Origin: Blastomussa wellsi
Taxonomy: Eukaryota > Cnidaria > Anthozoa > Scleractinia > Plerogyridae
Direction of reading: 5' to 3'
Length of the DNA stretch: 64,000 bases
Assembly (NCBI GenBank): GCA_947652115.1
Contig: OX393564.1
Location: 282,839-346,838, forward strand
Part shown: positions 1-11,279 of the stretch, piece by piece
Layout: every line of letters begins with the position of its first letter
Numbering within the stretch: the stretch's first letter is position 1
Translations under genes and position numbers: made by a program
Notes under the pieces: model-generated
What the model was told of the DNA's origin: nothing
Database searches by the model: none
Seen by the model: the letters and a program-made list of their open reading frames with translations, nothing else

Positions 1-902
1 GTGTTCTCCATAGTGGATGAGAAGGATGGGTTTTGGCAGGTGTGCTTAGATGATGAAAGCTCCCACCTTTGCACATTCAACACTCCATATGGCCGCTATC
101 GCTTTAAGAGGATGCCATTTGGTATCAGCTCTGCACCAGAGGTCTTTCAGAAAAAGAATGAAGCCATATTTGGAGACATTGATGGTGTAGAAGTCATCTT
201 TGATGACATAATTGTTGCTGCTCAAGATGATCAGGAGCATGATGAGATCATGGGAAAGCTTTTGCAAAGAGCCCAAGAAGCGAATGTCAAGTTCAATTCA
301 GCAAAACTCCAGTACAAAGTCAGTGAAGTCAAGTACATGGGAAACATTGTGTCTGAATCTGGATTGAAACCTGATGATGAGAAAGTGCGAGCCATAATCC
401 AAATGCCACCACCCCAGAACAGAGAAGAGCTGCAGAGATTCCTGGGAATGGTGAACTATTTTTCTCAGTTTATTCCCAATCAGTCAGAAATTACTGCACC
501 CTTGCGAAGTCTGTTGAAAAAAGATGCAGCCTGGATTTGGTCACATGAACACACACTGGCAGTGGAGCATTTGAAGAGTGTCCTGTCAAGTCAGCCTGTT
601 TTAAAGTTCTTTGACCCATCGAAACCAGTAAAGCTGCAAGTAGATGCTTCTAAGTCAGGACTAGGAGCCTGCATTCTCCAGAATGGACACCCAATCGCCT
701 ATGCATCAAGATCTCTCACCCAAGCAGAGGGTCATTATGCGCAAATAGAGAAGGAACTTCTCGCAGTGGTTTTTGGCTGCGAGCGATTCAATCAGTATGT
801 TTATGGTAGACCAGTAGATGTTATGTCAGACCACAAACCCCTTGTCTCAATCACAAAGAAGCCACTGGTCAGTTCTTCTCCGAGACTTCAACGCCTGCTT
901 TT
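1..902 (+). pseudogene. Gypsy pol fragment: reverse transcriptase and RNase H
   Basis: The frame is open from the window edge. It shows RT palm signatures, with MPFGISSAPEVFQ near residue 38 and the catalytic box as IFDDIIV (the usual Y of YxDD is F). Connection-domain features follow (LQRFLGMVNYFSQF) and then RNase HI with DASKSGLGA, the E of KELLAVVFG and SDHKPL. This enzyme copies element RNA into cDNA and removes the RNA strand in cytoplasmic particles. The frame is cut by the poly-T tail of the inserted LINE, and the remaining RNase H residues resume at 6285. Family assignment to Ty3/Gypsy is secure from the motif order RT, RH, INT. Confidence 0.85.
891..902. repeat. Target-site duplication of the LINE, left copy
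   Basis: The sequence acgcctgctttt here recurs at 6273-6284, where the Gypsy frame continues. Joining the two sides restores an uninterrupted RNase H segment, which supports the boundary. Confidence 0.8.
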
Positions 903-1153
903 TTTTTTTTTTTTTTTTTTTTTTTAATGCTTTATTAACACACAAGATAGTTACAGAGTTACAAAGTTACAAAGGTTTCCCCAAAAACTATAAGGTTATG
1001 ATACAAAAGTGTGTGACAATTACATGGTTTGTATGTGTTGGATTTACAATGTATCAATTAAAAGAGGACGAGGAAAAAAGAAAAAAGCAAATTTAACAAA
1101 AGAGTGAAAAAAAGGGAAACAAATAACTAAATAAAAAAAGAGAAGAAAGCAGC

Positions 1154-4100
1154 TTAGATAAAATTCTTCCACTTCTTATTAAACTCTTCTAGCTGTTTGT
1201 TTTTGACAGCAATTTGCCTAAGGGTATCAATCTTATTTCTTAAGAAGGGGGGGAAGCTGTCGAAATTTACGGGGCTATTGTCTTGGAAACAGCAAAAGAT
1301 TAAGTATTTGGCGACGAGGGTGACGTAATTTAGAATGTCTTTGAACTGAGTATGATTGTACCAACCATATATTACATTCCGTTCACTTAGTTCGAATGTT
1401 TGATGGGTCTTCTCACACCACCACTTTTGAAAAGCGATCCAAAAAGCATAGGTTATATTACAGTGGAAGAGCATGTGTGGAAGAGTTTCTGGTTCGGTCT
1501 GACATGCCCGACAATTATCAGAATCTGACAACCTTGCTCGAAACAAGGAGCGTCTTGTTGGAAGTATGTTTTGTATGATTTTGTACTGAAACATTTGTAA
1601 TCTAACCTCCTGCGTGGAAAGGCATCATATAAACAAGGGTCAAGCTTTCTTTAGTAAAGCCATAACTTAAGATTTTTGTTTCAGACGTGGGTGGTTGAAA
1701 GAAATGATCGAGGATGGCCGCATAAGCTGAACGAGTAGTAATGTTCGTGTTTGGGGAGTCTAAAGAACTGATCTGATTATGATTTGGTGGAACTGTGGAT
1801 TTAAGTTCTCGCCTCCAACAAGCAGGGATAGAATTTATCAGTCCATAATACGTGGTAAAGGGAACATGTAGCCCCAGTTTTTGTTGGAATTTTTGGAGGG
1901 ATAGAAAGGTGCAGTCAACATCAAGCAAGTCTTGCAAGCGTATGATTCCGTTTTGGTACCATTGTTTGAAGAAAATTGTATTTTTGTTTATTAATAGGTT
2001 ACTATTATTCCAAATTATTTCATTCTTAATCGGTGTAATGTTGTCATTGAAAACAGCCCTGTAGTCTTGCCAGTATTTCAGCACAGAGCGATAAAAAGGC
2101 GGTAGGTTGTGCAACTGAATTAAATTTATATCATAGCGGCAGAGTAATACGAAGGCGAAGCCACCAAGGTGGCCAAGCAAGTGTTCTGGTATAGCTTTCC
2201 AGCCTGCATCAGAAATTTGTTGTATCCTTTGAATCCATGCGAGTTTAAGGGCAATTTCCATTATGCCAAAATCCATCATTTTAAGACCGCCGCTGGCTTT
2301 CTCCCCTATAATTGTGCTTTTTTTTATTTTTGGGGGCTTTCCTTCCCAGATAAAGTCAAAAATCAGTTTGTTGGCTTCGTCAATGACATGAGGTGGTACG
2401 TAGATGTTAGAGGCATTAAAGATCAGTTTCGACAGCGCTAAAGTTTTCACGATGTTAATCCTTCCGATTAACGTAAGTTTTCTGCATTTCCAAGCATTCA
2501 AAACTTTTTCCATGTTACGTAACTTATCACCGAAGTTTAGTTTGTCCGCTTCGGGCGTATTGTAAGAGAAAAAAACGCCTAGTGCGCAAATAGGATCTTT
2601 TCGGTAATTAAAATTAAACGGGGTGTCTTGTCGGTCTTTCCACGGGCCAAGCCACAAAGCTTCAGTTTTTGACGTGTTGACTTGTAGACCGGAAATCGAA
2701 GCAAATTTGTCTAGCAAATTTAGTAAATGCGTTATTGAGTCGAGGTCGCGCACAAAAACAGTGGTGTCGTCTGCATACATAGACGTTTTTATTTCTTTTC
2801 CTCCAATTGTGAATCCTTTTATAAAGTTGTCATGTTTGATGGCTCTAGCCAGAAGTTCAAGGCCAACGACAAACAGTAAACCTGATAGCGGGCAGCCCTG
2901 TCTCACGCCACGTTTAATAGGAAAAAAGCATGAAGCGTGTCCGTTGTTTAAAACACAGCTGGAAATGTCAGCATGAAGAGTTTTAAACCATTGTAAGAAA
3001 TTAGGACCAAAATTGAATTGGGCAAGGACCTTTTCTAGGTAGTGCCATTCAATGGTGTCGAAAGCTTTACGAAAGTCAAGGAAGATAGCCATTCCTGGAA
3101 GGTTTTCTTTGTCAGAGTAGAACATTAAGTCTTGTATTAGTCTGATGTTTTCACCAATATAACGTCCCTTTACGTATCCTGTTTGATCAGCGTTTATTAA
3201 TTTGGGAAGAACTTTTTCTAGACGTTTGGCTAAAACTTTGGTGAGAACTTTATAATCTACATTTAGCAGAGAGATTGGTCTGAGATTTTCTAGAATTGTT
3301 TTATCCTTATTCTTTTTCGGGATGAGAGATATGATTCCGCGTCTTTGCGAAATTGAAAGGGAGCCTTTATGGAAAGCATGATTAAAACTGTCAACAATTG
3401 AGTTTTTTAGTTCAGGCCAGAAATATTTAAGGAATTCAACAGACAGTCCGTCTGTGCCAGGAGTTTTGTTTGCGGAGAAATCTTTGAGCGCATTTAGGGC
3501 TTCTGTTTCTGTGATAAGTCCCTCGCATAAAGCTTGATCATCCTCGTTCAAGGTGGGGATGGCATTTGGATTGAAGAAAACGTCGTTGTCATGGGCGCTT
3601 TGTACGGAGGATACTTGCGATTTGTAGAGGTTTTCGTAGAAATTTTTTTGTTCTGTTAAAATTTCAAATTGGTTAGTTGTGTATGAGCCGTCACTCAATT
3701 TTAATTTAGTGACAACTTTTTTTGAGTAGTTTCTTTTCTCAAGACCGTAGAAGTACTTACTATTACGTTCACCCTGTTCATGCCATCTGGCTCGGCTTCT
3801 GAGAATCGTTCCTCGCGTTTTATAAGCTATTATCTTATTTAGTCGTACTTTGGTCGAGTTGAGCTCATATATGATTTTTTTATTGTTTTTGCTTTTTTCT
3901 GCCTTCACGATTAGATCATTAATTCTATTTTGAAGGAACTTTTCCTCGTCACGTCTTTCTCGTGCTTTAATTTTGGTGTATTTAACCGTGAAGCCTCTAA
4001 TTTCCATTTTGATAAGGTCCCAACGTAGCCCTAGATCTTCAACATTTTGGTACTTGCTTTTAAATTGTGGGAGGTTTTCGCGTAGACGCGAAACGTATTG

Positions 4101-4877
4101 TTTATCTTCGAGAAGGGAATAGTTGAATTTCCAAAAACCCGGTCCTTTCTTTTGATTAGATTCTTCAGAAGCGAGGTTAAGTTGCACCGCGGAATGATCA
4201 GTGTTAGGTGTAAAAACAATTCGACAATCCGAAACGAGATTTTTCAGTTCGTTGGAAATTAGAAAGTAATCTAGCCGACATTGCACCTTAAAAGACTTGT
4301 CCCTCCAAGTGAATTGACACGCTTCGGAATTTAAAGAGCGCCATATGTCGCAAAGATCATAGAAGTCGCAGAGCTTCTTAATTTCATTTATTACCGGGAG
4401 TTTTCGCGTAACAGGGTTTCCTCCTTTTTTATCGCGGTGTGTTAGAGCGCAGTTAAAGTCTCCACCAATAATTATATTTTCGTGGGGAAATTGTTGAAGT
4501 TCATTTTGTAGATCATTAAAAAATAGTACTTGTTGATTAACATCGTTCGGGGAGTATACGTTAACTAAAATGAAATGCGTGTCTTCGATTATCAAGTTGG
4601 CTATGATGAACCTGCCGTTTTTGTCTTGGGTAATTTTCTCAATTTTGAGGTCAAGTTTGGGATTTATGAGAATCATAACACCTTTGCTGTGAGTTGTTCC
4701 ATGGTTGAACAACACCTTTCCTCCCCATTCCGCCTCCCACAAATTTGCTGTTTCTTTTGAACTGTACGTCTCCTGGAGGAAAATAAAGTCTTTGTTCTGC
4801 TTATGCAGCCATCTAAAGAGTGCACGCCGTTTTATCGATTTGTTAAGACCTCTTACGTTAACAGTGAGACATTTCAA
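1154..4877 (-). pseudogene. LINE ORF2: AP endonuclease and reverse transcriptase
   Basis: The main frame (4877-1602, 1091 codons) begins with an exonuclease-endonuclease-phosphatase domain: the start MKCLTVNVRGLN, the metal-binding E of FLQETY, GGDFNC and the distal NTDHSAV. A central RT domain follows, with TPGTDGLSVEF, FLDFRKAFDT, GVRQGCPLSG and the catalytic SMYADDTTVF. The C-terminal zinc-knuckle segment (CRACQ...H...C, 1594-1154) lies in another frame after a single-base shift near 1600. The protein nicks target DNA and primes reverse transcription from the nick. ORF1 with an RRM plus this ORF2 layout points to the L1/Tx1 group. Confidence 0.85.
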
Positions 4878-5271
4878 GTTGAAGGCGTTGATTAACTAGA
4901 TGTAAGGCAATTACAGAACACGGCGAATGTAAATTTGACAACTTTCTCCCAATGGGGTTCATAAATTTAGAAGTAAAATTTGGCAAAAAAAGACCTTTTG
5001 GTGAAAACATTAGAAGAATTTGCATACGATAGGAGAAAATAGAAAACAAATACTAAAGTAGGAAACCTACCTAAAAAAAGAAAAATACAGGAAAGCAAAA
5101 TAAAACAGGCTCTTTTGGCCTTAACGCAATTTACTAAATTTTGGTGCGTATTAGACATGCTTAACACTAATTTTTTCTGTTCTGGAGCTCCTTAATATGT
5201 GTAAATGTCTTAATATGAACTAGGTTAGACCACTGTTCTATCAGCAAGAGTTTGTGATTTATTAACTTACA

Positions 5272-6182
5272 TTACGTAGCGGTTGGATCTGGTTCCGGTG
5301 CCGCGTTCAGGGACAAATCTCCATCATGATTAATTGGCTCTTCGTTTGACTCGACGGGCGGCTGGTTATCGAGCCAACGCTTTGGGATGTTGAAGTGTAG
5401 ATATTGCCTTCCATTAACGACCAGCTTGTCACCAATTACAGCAGCCTTATTTCTCGGGTCTAAGCTTCTGGCTTTTTTCATCGCAGGTATCAAGATTTTC
5501 CTTTTGATCTCCTGTACTCGTCTTGGCAGATCATCCCCGATACTTATGTTTGAATCCTTGAGGTTGCGTCGCATTTTCCACACCTTGTCGCGATCGCTTC
5601 GACAAGTGAACCGAGCGATAATAGGTCTTGGTCGCCCACGGCTTTGCTTACCGAGACGGTGCACTCCACAAAACTGGAATTGGTTTACATCTTCACGTTT
5701 TAGCTTGAGGTCTCTGGTGATTACCTCCCGGACGAGGCCAGTGCAGTCTTCATCCTGAGTTTCTGGGACTTTGTAAAAGATCATGTTCCAACGTTGGTTG
5801 TATATGTCTTGTCTGATCAGCTCGTCATCCTGGTTGGCTTGCTCTTGCTCGCATTCCGCTATTCGCTCGAAGGCATCTGCCTGGTCTTTTTGTGTAAATT
5901 CAATTGAGTTTTGCAGGCCATCGGTTTTTTCTTTAACTTCTGTATCATTACGTTTGCATTAGCAAGTTGAGCTTCTAGTGATGTTATTCGAGCATCTCTT
6001 TCAACTGCTTGTTGTTCAATCAGCGAGATTCTTTCGAGCAGCTCAGCAATGGCAGCCTGCTCCTCGATATCTTCGGAAGCAGAGCTACTTACTCGGAGTC
6101 GTTTCTTCTCCGTTTTCTCCGTTTTACTCTTGTCAGCAGACATTTCAAACTTGCGAGTGTAGCCAACTTCGAAAAAAGACAA
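5272..6182 (-). pseudogene. LINE ORF1: coiled-coil RNA-binding protein
   Basis: There are two pieces. 6182-5859 encodes a Lys/Glu-rich leader (KSKTEKTEKKRLR) and a heptad coiled coil (LLERISLIEQQAVERDARI). 5784-5272 encodes an RRM-like and C-terminal domain of L1 ORF1p type (HRLGKQSRGRPRPIIARF, LDPRNKAAVIGDKLVVNGR). The pieces are in different frames, so at least one frameshift separates them. In the L1 family this protein trimerises and coats the element RNA. The weak point is the exact start: MSFFEVGYTRKF at 6182 or the internal M of MSADKSK. Confidence 0.75.
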
Positions 6183-6272
6183 TTTTGTTCAATTGACTTT
6201 GTGCAACTGGAAGAATTTAGCGGAGCTCCGAAACATACGTGTGTTCAGCTCCGATGCATCACGTGTCTCTTC

Positions 6273-6284
6273 ACGCCTGCTTTT
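6273..6284. repeat. Target-site duplication of the LINE, right copy
   Basis: Right copy of acgcctgctttt. The LINE 5' end abuts this repeat at 6272. Confidence 0.8.
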
Positions 6285-7876
6285 GAGACTTCAGAAATAT
6301 GAAGTCAACGTCACCTATGTCCCTGGCAAGTACATGTATGTAGCAGACTCTCTCAAGAGCCTATCTGGATGAACAGCCCACAGATACTGATTTGAATGAT
6401 GATGCAGAGGTGATGGTTCATAGTCTTATCACCAATCTTCCCATGTCAAAAGAGAAACTGGCACAAATGAAGTCTGCTACAACTCAAGACGAAGACCTTC
6501 AGATGTTAAGTAAAGTTGTGAAGAATGGTTGGCCTTTCCATAGAAGCCAATTGCCCGCAGCAGTTGCCCATTACTGGAATCTACGTGGTGAGATTCATGA
6601 AGCAGAAGGTCTGTTGTTCCTTGGCCAGAGGCTCATTATCCCACAAGCGATGAGACAAGAAGTTCTAAATTGTATCCATGAGAGTCACCTCGGGATTGAA
6701 AAGTGCAAGTCAAGGGCCAGAGCTGTAGTCTATTGGCCAGGAATGTCTACTGCAATTGAAAGGATGATTGCTAAGTGCCCAGTATGTCTCAAGCATCAAA
6801 GACAGAATCAGAAGGAGCCTCTCCTGCCTCACGAAGTCCCTCAGAGACCATGGCAGAAGCTTGGTGCTGACATTTTTGAACTGAACTCTAACTCTTATTT
6901 AGTTGTGGTTGATTATTACTCTAAGTATCCTGAACTTTGTCTTCTGAAAGACAAGACAGCTAGCTCTGTTATTACTAGCATGAAATCCATGTACGCCCGA
7001 CATGGTATCCCAGACGGCCTTCCAAAATTTTGCAAGCGAATGGGGATTTGAAGTCTCTACATCAAGCCCAAGGTACCCACAGTCAAATGGAATGAGTGAG
7101 AGAGCAATTCAGACTATCAAACACTTACTTAGGAAGGCTTGTGAAGATGGTAATGACCCCTACATAGCTCTCCTAGAGTACAGAAACACACCTATTTCTG
7201 GACTGAAGGAGTCCCCTGCCCAGCTGCTAATGAGTCGCATGTTGAAGTCTAAATTACCTACCGTAGAGAGTCTCTTGCAACCTCAAGTGGTTGAGAACCC
7301 CCAGCAGAAGCTGCAACAACGGAGTGATAAGCAGAAGATGTACTATGACCGGAATGCCAAACCGCTGCCAGTGATCAAGGAAGGTGAAACAGCTAGAATA
7401 AGAAAAGGAAAGACTTGGGAGCCTGCTATTGTTACTGCACAGCATACTGCCCCAAGATCATTCATGGTTACAACACCTGATGGTACTGCCTACCGACGAA
7501 ACCGTCGTCACTGTAATATATTGCTAGTGATATAAACTCACGAGGTCAGACAACATGGCCGCTTCAACACAACTTTATTCCAGCAATGTATTCTGGGTAC
7601 ATACACAGTAACCCTAGAGGGTATTTAATATATTACAGTCACCTGCTCCCAACAGAAGAATCACCCCCAGTGATTGCTGGACCTGCTATTGATCTGCCAG
7701 GCACACCCTCAACAGTAGCCGAACCGCTAGCTAGTGTCACCCCACCTGATGGTGACATCTCTTCCCTGGACTCGTCCAACCAACGCAGTCCTCAACAAAC
7801 ACCTCCCAAGTGTACCTCCAGTGGCCGGACTGTCAGACTGCCAGCAAGATTCAGAGAGGACTATGTTATGAACTGA
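6285..7876 (+). pseudogene. Gypsy pol fragment: RNase H end and integrase
   Basis: The reading resumes with the RNase H end and linker (YVPGKYMYVADSL). The integrase zinc-binding HHCC follows (H of NCIHESHLG, then CPVCLKHQ), then the rve core with the first Asp in LGADIFELN and the catalytic Glu region SPRYPQSNGMSERAIQ. A frameshift near 7030 separates the segment ending 7051 from the one starting 7002. Near 7524 a roughly 110-bp insertion adds a premature stop after the C-terminal strand region; beyond it the tail (SSGRTVRLPARFREDYV) ends at 7876. Integrase joins element cDNA to host DNA in the nucleus. Confidence 0.82.
7524..7634. repeat. Small insertion in Gypsy pol with 9-bp direct repeat
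   Basis: taatatatt occurs at 7515-7523 and again at about 7626-7634. Removing one copy and the DNA between restores the reading frame from the integrase tail into the C-terminal extension. The inserted DNA has no clear inverted termini and I do not recognise its family. Confidence 0.5.
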
Positions 7877-8155
7877 ACTGTTTGCACTCAGTGACCAGAT
7901 ATTGAACAATGTTGTTTTTGACTTTATTACTTGTGATGGCCTTAACATTTGCTTACCATTAGGTCATGTTATGCGTTGCTATGGAGAGTTTCTTATGTGC
8001 ATTTAGCAGTGATAACCGTGTGGAACAGACACTGATTTCTAGCAATATTTATGGATTGTTGTCACAAACTTCGTTTACCTACTTTGTTTTGTTTTCTTTG
8101 CTTTATTATTTTCTTTTTCATTTCTTTTTGTATTCTTCGTTGTTGGAAAGGAAGA

Positions 8156-8273
8156 TGTCATGTTTAAGTTAATTAGCATAATTAGCATACATTATGTTGC
8201 ACGTGCTTTGTTGTGTAATAAAGAATTCAACATGGCGCTGAGTGCGTAGTCTCACTGTGTAGTAAACATTACA
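8156..8273 (+). repeat. Candidate short 3' LTR of the Gypsy element
   Basis: A purine tract (ttggaaaggaaga) immediately precedes TGTCATG at 8156, and the segment ends with CATTACA at about 8273, giving the TG...CA form of an LTR. It holds an AATAAAG polyadenylation-type signal near 8217. The 5' LTR is outside the window, so the boundary cannot be confirmed here. Confidence 0.4.
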
Positions 8274-9547
8274 GACACGACCAACAAAAATATACCAAAA
8301 TGGCGTTACCTACCTCTCAGAAAACATCTATTGAAATGCCACTTTTGCGGCCATCGTTTGTTCTAATTCAACAGTATTGTAAGTCACTGGCCCCTCGCTA
8401 CAGCATAATGTATCTTGTTCAAGCTTCGTTCCCAGGGATGTTTTTGTGAAAACGACATTCAAAGGCAGCAACATTGACAACACAAATTTCGACGTAGGAT
8501 CCTCCACCCTGGCTGCGTCCACGCAGGAGTGTGAAAAAATGAATAATTGAATATTAGTGTGATATTTATTGCCTGTAACTTCCAGTCCATCGAAAGCATA
8601 GCAAAATATTGTTGGGGAAATACATGCAACATTTCATGATAATTTATTTCCAGTAAGTGGGTTAGTGAACTCGTCCTAAAATACTGGTTGTTTTGGATTG
8701 CTTCAACAACAGGCACCGGTTCGATAAAAAGTAATTCGATCTCCACAATGAAATTATGGCTAAGTGGAAATGATAAATGTTAATCTCCAGGCCCCCGACA
8801 CTTTCATAGGTCTGCTAGAAGGAAGGCTGTTAAACAATCCCATGTCAAGGAGGTCATCTGAATTATGTCGTCTCTGGCTAATCTGAGTTACATTCTAAAG
8901 TTACCTTTTGTTGTACAGACAAGAAATAAACTAACCTCGTCCAAAGTTATTCTTCTCTTTTACAGTGTAACTACAGCCCTGAATATGTAGCTCTTGGTGG
9001 GTCTTATTCCATGCTTAATACTTACTGGAGAAAACCAAAAGATACAGTACAATGTAAATACATGGTAGAGACGTATCTTTCCAATTGGTAAAGGCTTTAA
9101 CATGACCTATCAAGATTTACAGTTCACCACTAAAATTTTTTTCAGATTCTGATTTCAATTGATCATACAACACGATAGTGTTTATCCGTGGAGAGACACT
9201 AGCAGCCTTTATTATCTGGCCGTGTCTCACGTGGGCTGGAACCTAGAGAATTCACGAATTTGATTGGCTAAAATCGATATTGACCGTGGTCTAGATTTTC
9301 CAATGTAGACCGGCAACTAGACCGGTTGCAGTTTGGGGTCAGAAAGATACAAATAAAACAGGAACACATTGTCTCCTTTTTGTCTAAAAATACTAAATGG
9401 AAAATTGTAAAAGCTTGAAAAGAATAAAAACTAAAGATAGGACCAAATTTTGCAAATTTAAGTTCAACCCATCACCATTTGCAAACAAAATGTCAGCAAG
9501 AACGAAGCAGTGTCGTTAAGGAAAGTTAAGTTGTAACAAACATCTTA
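8274..9547. other. Non-coding stretch, nothing recognised
   Basis: No convincing coding frame, RNA gene or element terminus is visible. Short frames here lack recognisable motifs. Confidence 0.5.
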
Positions 9548-9674
9548 TTAACTGAGCTTAGTCGTTCTGTATGGGAGAATCTTGACTTCGGTCGTGAGTA
9601 CAGACCTCACTGCATTCGGTCTGTACTCATGACCTCGGTCAAGATTCTTACATACAGACCCCGTGCTCAGTTAA
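9548..9674. repeat. Palindromic (foldback) element
   Basis: The left arm begins ttaactgagc and the right arm ends gctcagttaa. Both arms contain matching inverted blocks (agaatcttgac with gtcaagattct; tgagtacagacc with ggtctgtactca) around a short loop near 9612-9622. The roughly 127-bp palindrome has no coding capacity and is best read as a MITE-like foldback element. Confidence 0.7.
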
Positions 9675-11159
9675 AAGAGCTAAGTAGTGCCCATCCAAGG
9701 AAAAAAAAATGGGTGGATAGTAGTCCTGTTTCCTTTTGGAAACAAGTGGACAAGAAGATTTCGTCTTGTTTTGTTACATTTCAGTTTACATCTCAAAAAG
9801 TTAACAATAATTCATGCTACTCGTTTTTAAATGCACGCATGGAAGAAAATTTAGTGGTGAAAAATAAAGACAGTTCTAGAGTGTTTTTTGTCTCAGAACT
9901 ATCGGCCTGATAGTTGCCCCTTGGAAATTTTACACTCTTAAAACATTAAACTACTATATTAGCCTTCAATGCTTCACTTCTCGGTGTAAAACCTATTTGC
10001 CTTCAGGACATCAACTTTTTGTGGGGGAACTCAACCGATAAATCCTTAAGCTTGACGGAAACACTCTAATGTTTAACTAGGAAGTTTGGAGACTCTATCT
10101 TCTTGACTACCCTCCAAACGTTTTGTGCACTGTAATGCTAAATGTGCACAGCTGCACATTTTTATGTATTAAGAATATTCTATTTTGAATATTGAGGCTG
10201 AGATTTTCCACAAAAATTCAAGAAAATTAAGCACTTAAAACAACTATTTGTTTTAGAACATTGCCAGTTGAAATAGATATACATAAAAAAAGCCTCCACC
10301 AAAACATTTAAAGTGGTTGGTTTGCTCACCAGCCTGTATAATTATTCCACACCAAAGTGCCCAAAGAGTTCTCTTTTTCCTCTGCATCAATATGAAAATG
10401 TGTTTTACATGCATCTTAATCTCATGCCCGCAAAACGAGCTAATTTCCATACGAATAGTTTCACACTTAGACTCATTTTGAAACTGACGGAAAAGGGAAT
10501 TCAGAAATGGCATATTAAAGTTTACGGTGTAAAGAAATCAACTAACCTTTTTTGGATGTCCTGAAGTTGTTCTTCTCACGCCCTTGATGTCAATCCAGCC
10601 TTTTTTCCATGCCACGTTTTACATTTGCCTGGAGAGAACAAAATTTTTTTAATACATTTCTTCTTTTCTTTTCCAAACCAGGTTTTTTTTAGGGGGGGGG
10701 GGGGACTTCCCATACATTCTCTTAAAGGAGCTACGTCACAATATTTTGAAACATTTTTTTGTGATGAACCAAATTACTCTTAACTCTTTAAAATGTAGGA
10801 AACCTACACTATCACCTAACTAGGTGATAGTAAACCAAAAAGGAACAAGGATGGTTAAGAATGGAGAAGATCAAGAGAGATTGCAAATGACGATTTTGAA
10901 AAATTTAGCCAAATTTTTAAAAATGCACAAACCGTGACGTAACTCCTTTAAATGAATTATTATAAACTTCCCACAACTTGCGAAGCAAACATTGGGGTTG
11001 CAGTCAGCTGATACCAGACAGGCACATGAGCAGGTCCTCCCTTTTTGAGCTAGCCCAAATGAATTAAACAATAACATTGCAGCTAGTCCAGCAGAGTTCA
11101 ATACTTCACCTTTTGATATAACTACAGTTCAGATTTTCTCAGAAGTCAAAATTAATCAA
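9675..11159. other. Non-coding stretch with homopolymer G run
   Basis: No gene is recognised. A run of 14 G lies near 10691-10704, and a small perfect hairpin (ctatcaccta / aggtgatag) near 10811-10832. Confidence 0.5.
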
Positions 11160-11279
11160 CATTGAAATGGCATCAAGGGAAACTAGAAAAAAAATCCAAG
11201 TCCCAGATGGGATTTGAACAGACAACCCTCCGTGATCTTGTCGGATTTTTTCCGAGTTTCCCTTGATGCCATTTCAATG
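11160..11279. repeat. Foldback element with a tRNA-like loop
   Basis: Arms of about 35 bp, cattgaaatggcatcaaggg and its inverse ccttgatgccatttcaatg, flank a 45-base centre. The minus strand of the centre contains gttcaaatccc, resembling a tRNA B box. It sits at the 3' end of the degraded BEL/Pao remnant and may be a separate small insertion. Confidence 0.55.

Larger units (their letters stand above)
903..6272 (-). mobile_element. L1/Tx1-like LINE inserted in the Gypsy element
   Basis: This is a near full-length non-LTR retrotransposon on the minus strand. The T run at 901-925 is the 3' poly(A) tail, followed by a 3' UTR (about 926-1153), ORF2 (4877 to 1154), an inter-ORF region (4878-5271) and ORF1 (6182 to 5272). 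Target duplications at 891-902 and 6273-6284 define the ends. Both ORFs carry frameshifts, so it is not autonomous as read. Confidence 0.85.
1..8273 (+). mobile_element. Ty3/Gypsy LTR retrotransposon, 3' portion, split by a LINE
   Basis: Reverse transcriptase and RNase H run to position 902, and integrase resumes at 6285 after a minus-strand LINE. The element enters the window already inside pol, so gag, protease and the 5' LTR lie outside. The two halves join at a 12-bp duplication, acgcctgctttt, at 891-902 and 6273-6284. The integrase half has a frameshift near 7030 and a small insertion at 7524-7634. A short 3' LTR candidate ends near 8273. The copy is defective. Confidence 0.85.

Noticed and set aside
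11205..11245. tRNA gene on the minus strand
   Set aside because: Only a B-box-like segment is present; no cloverleaf or A box can be drawn, and it lies in the loop of a foldback element.
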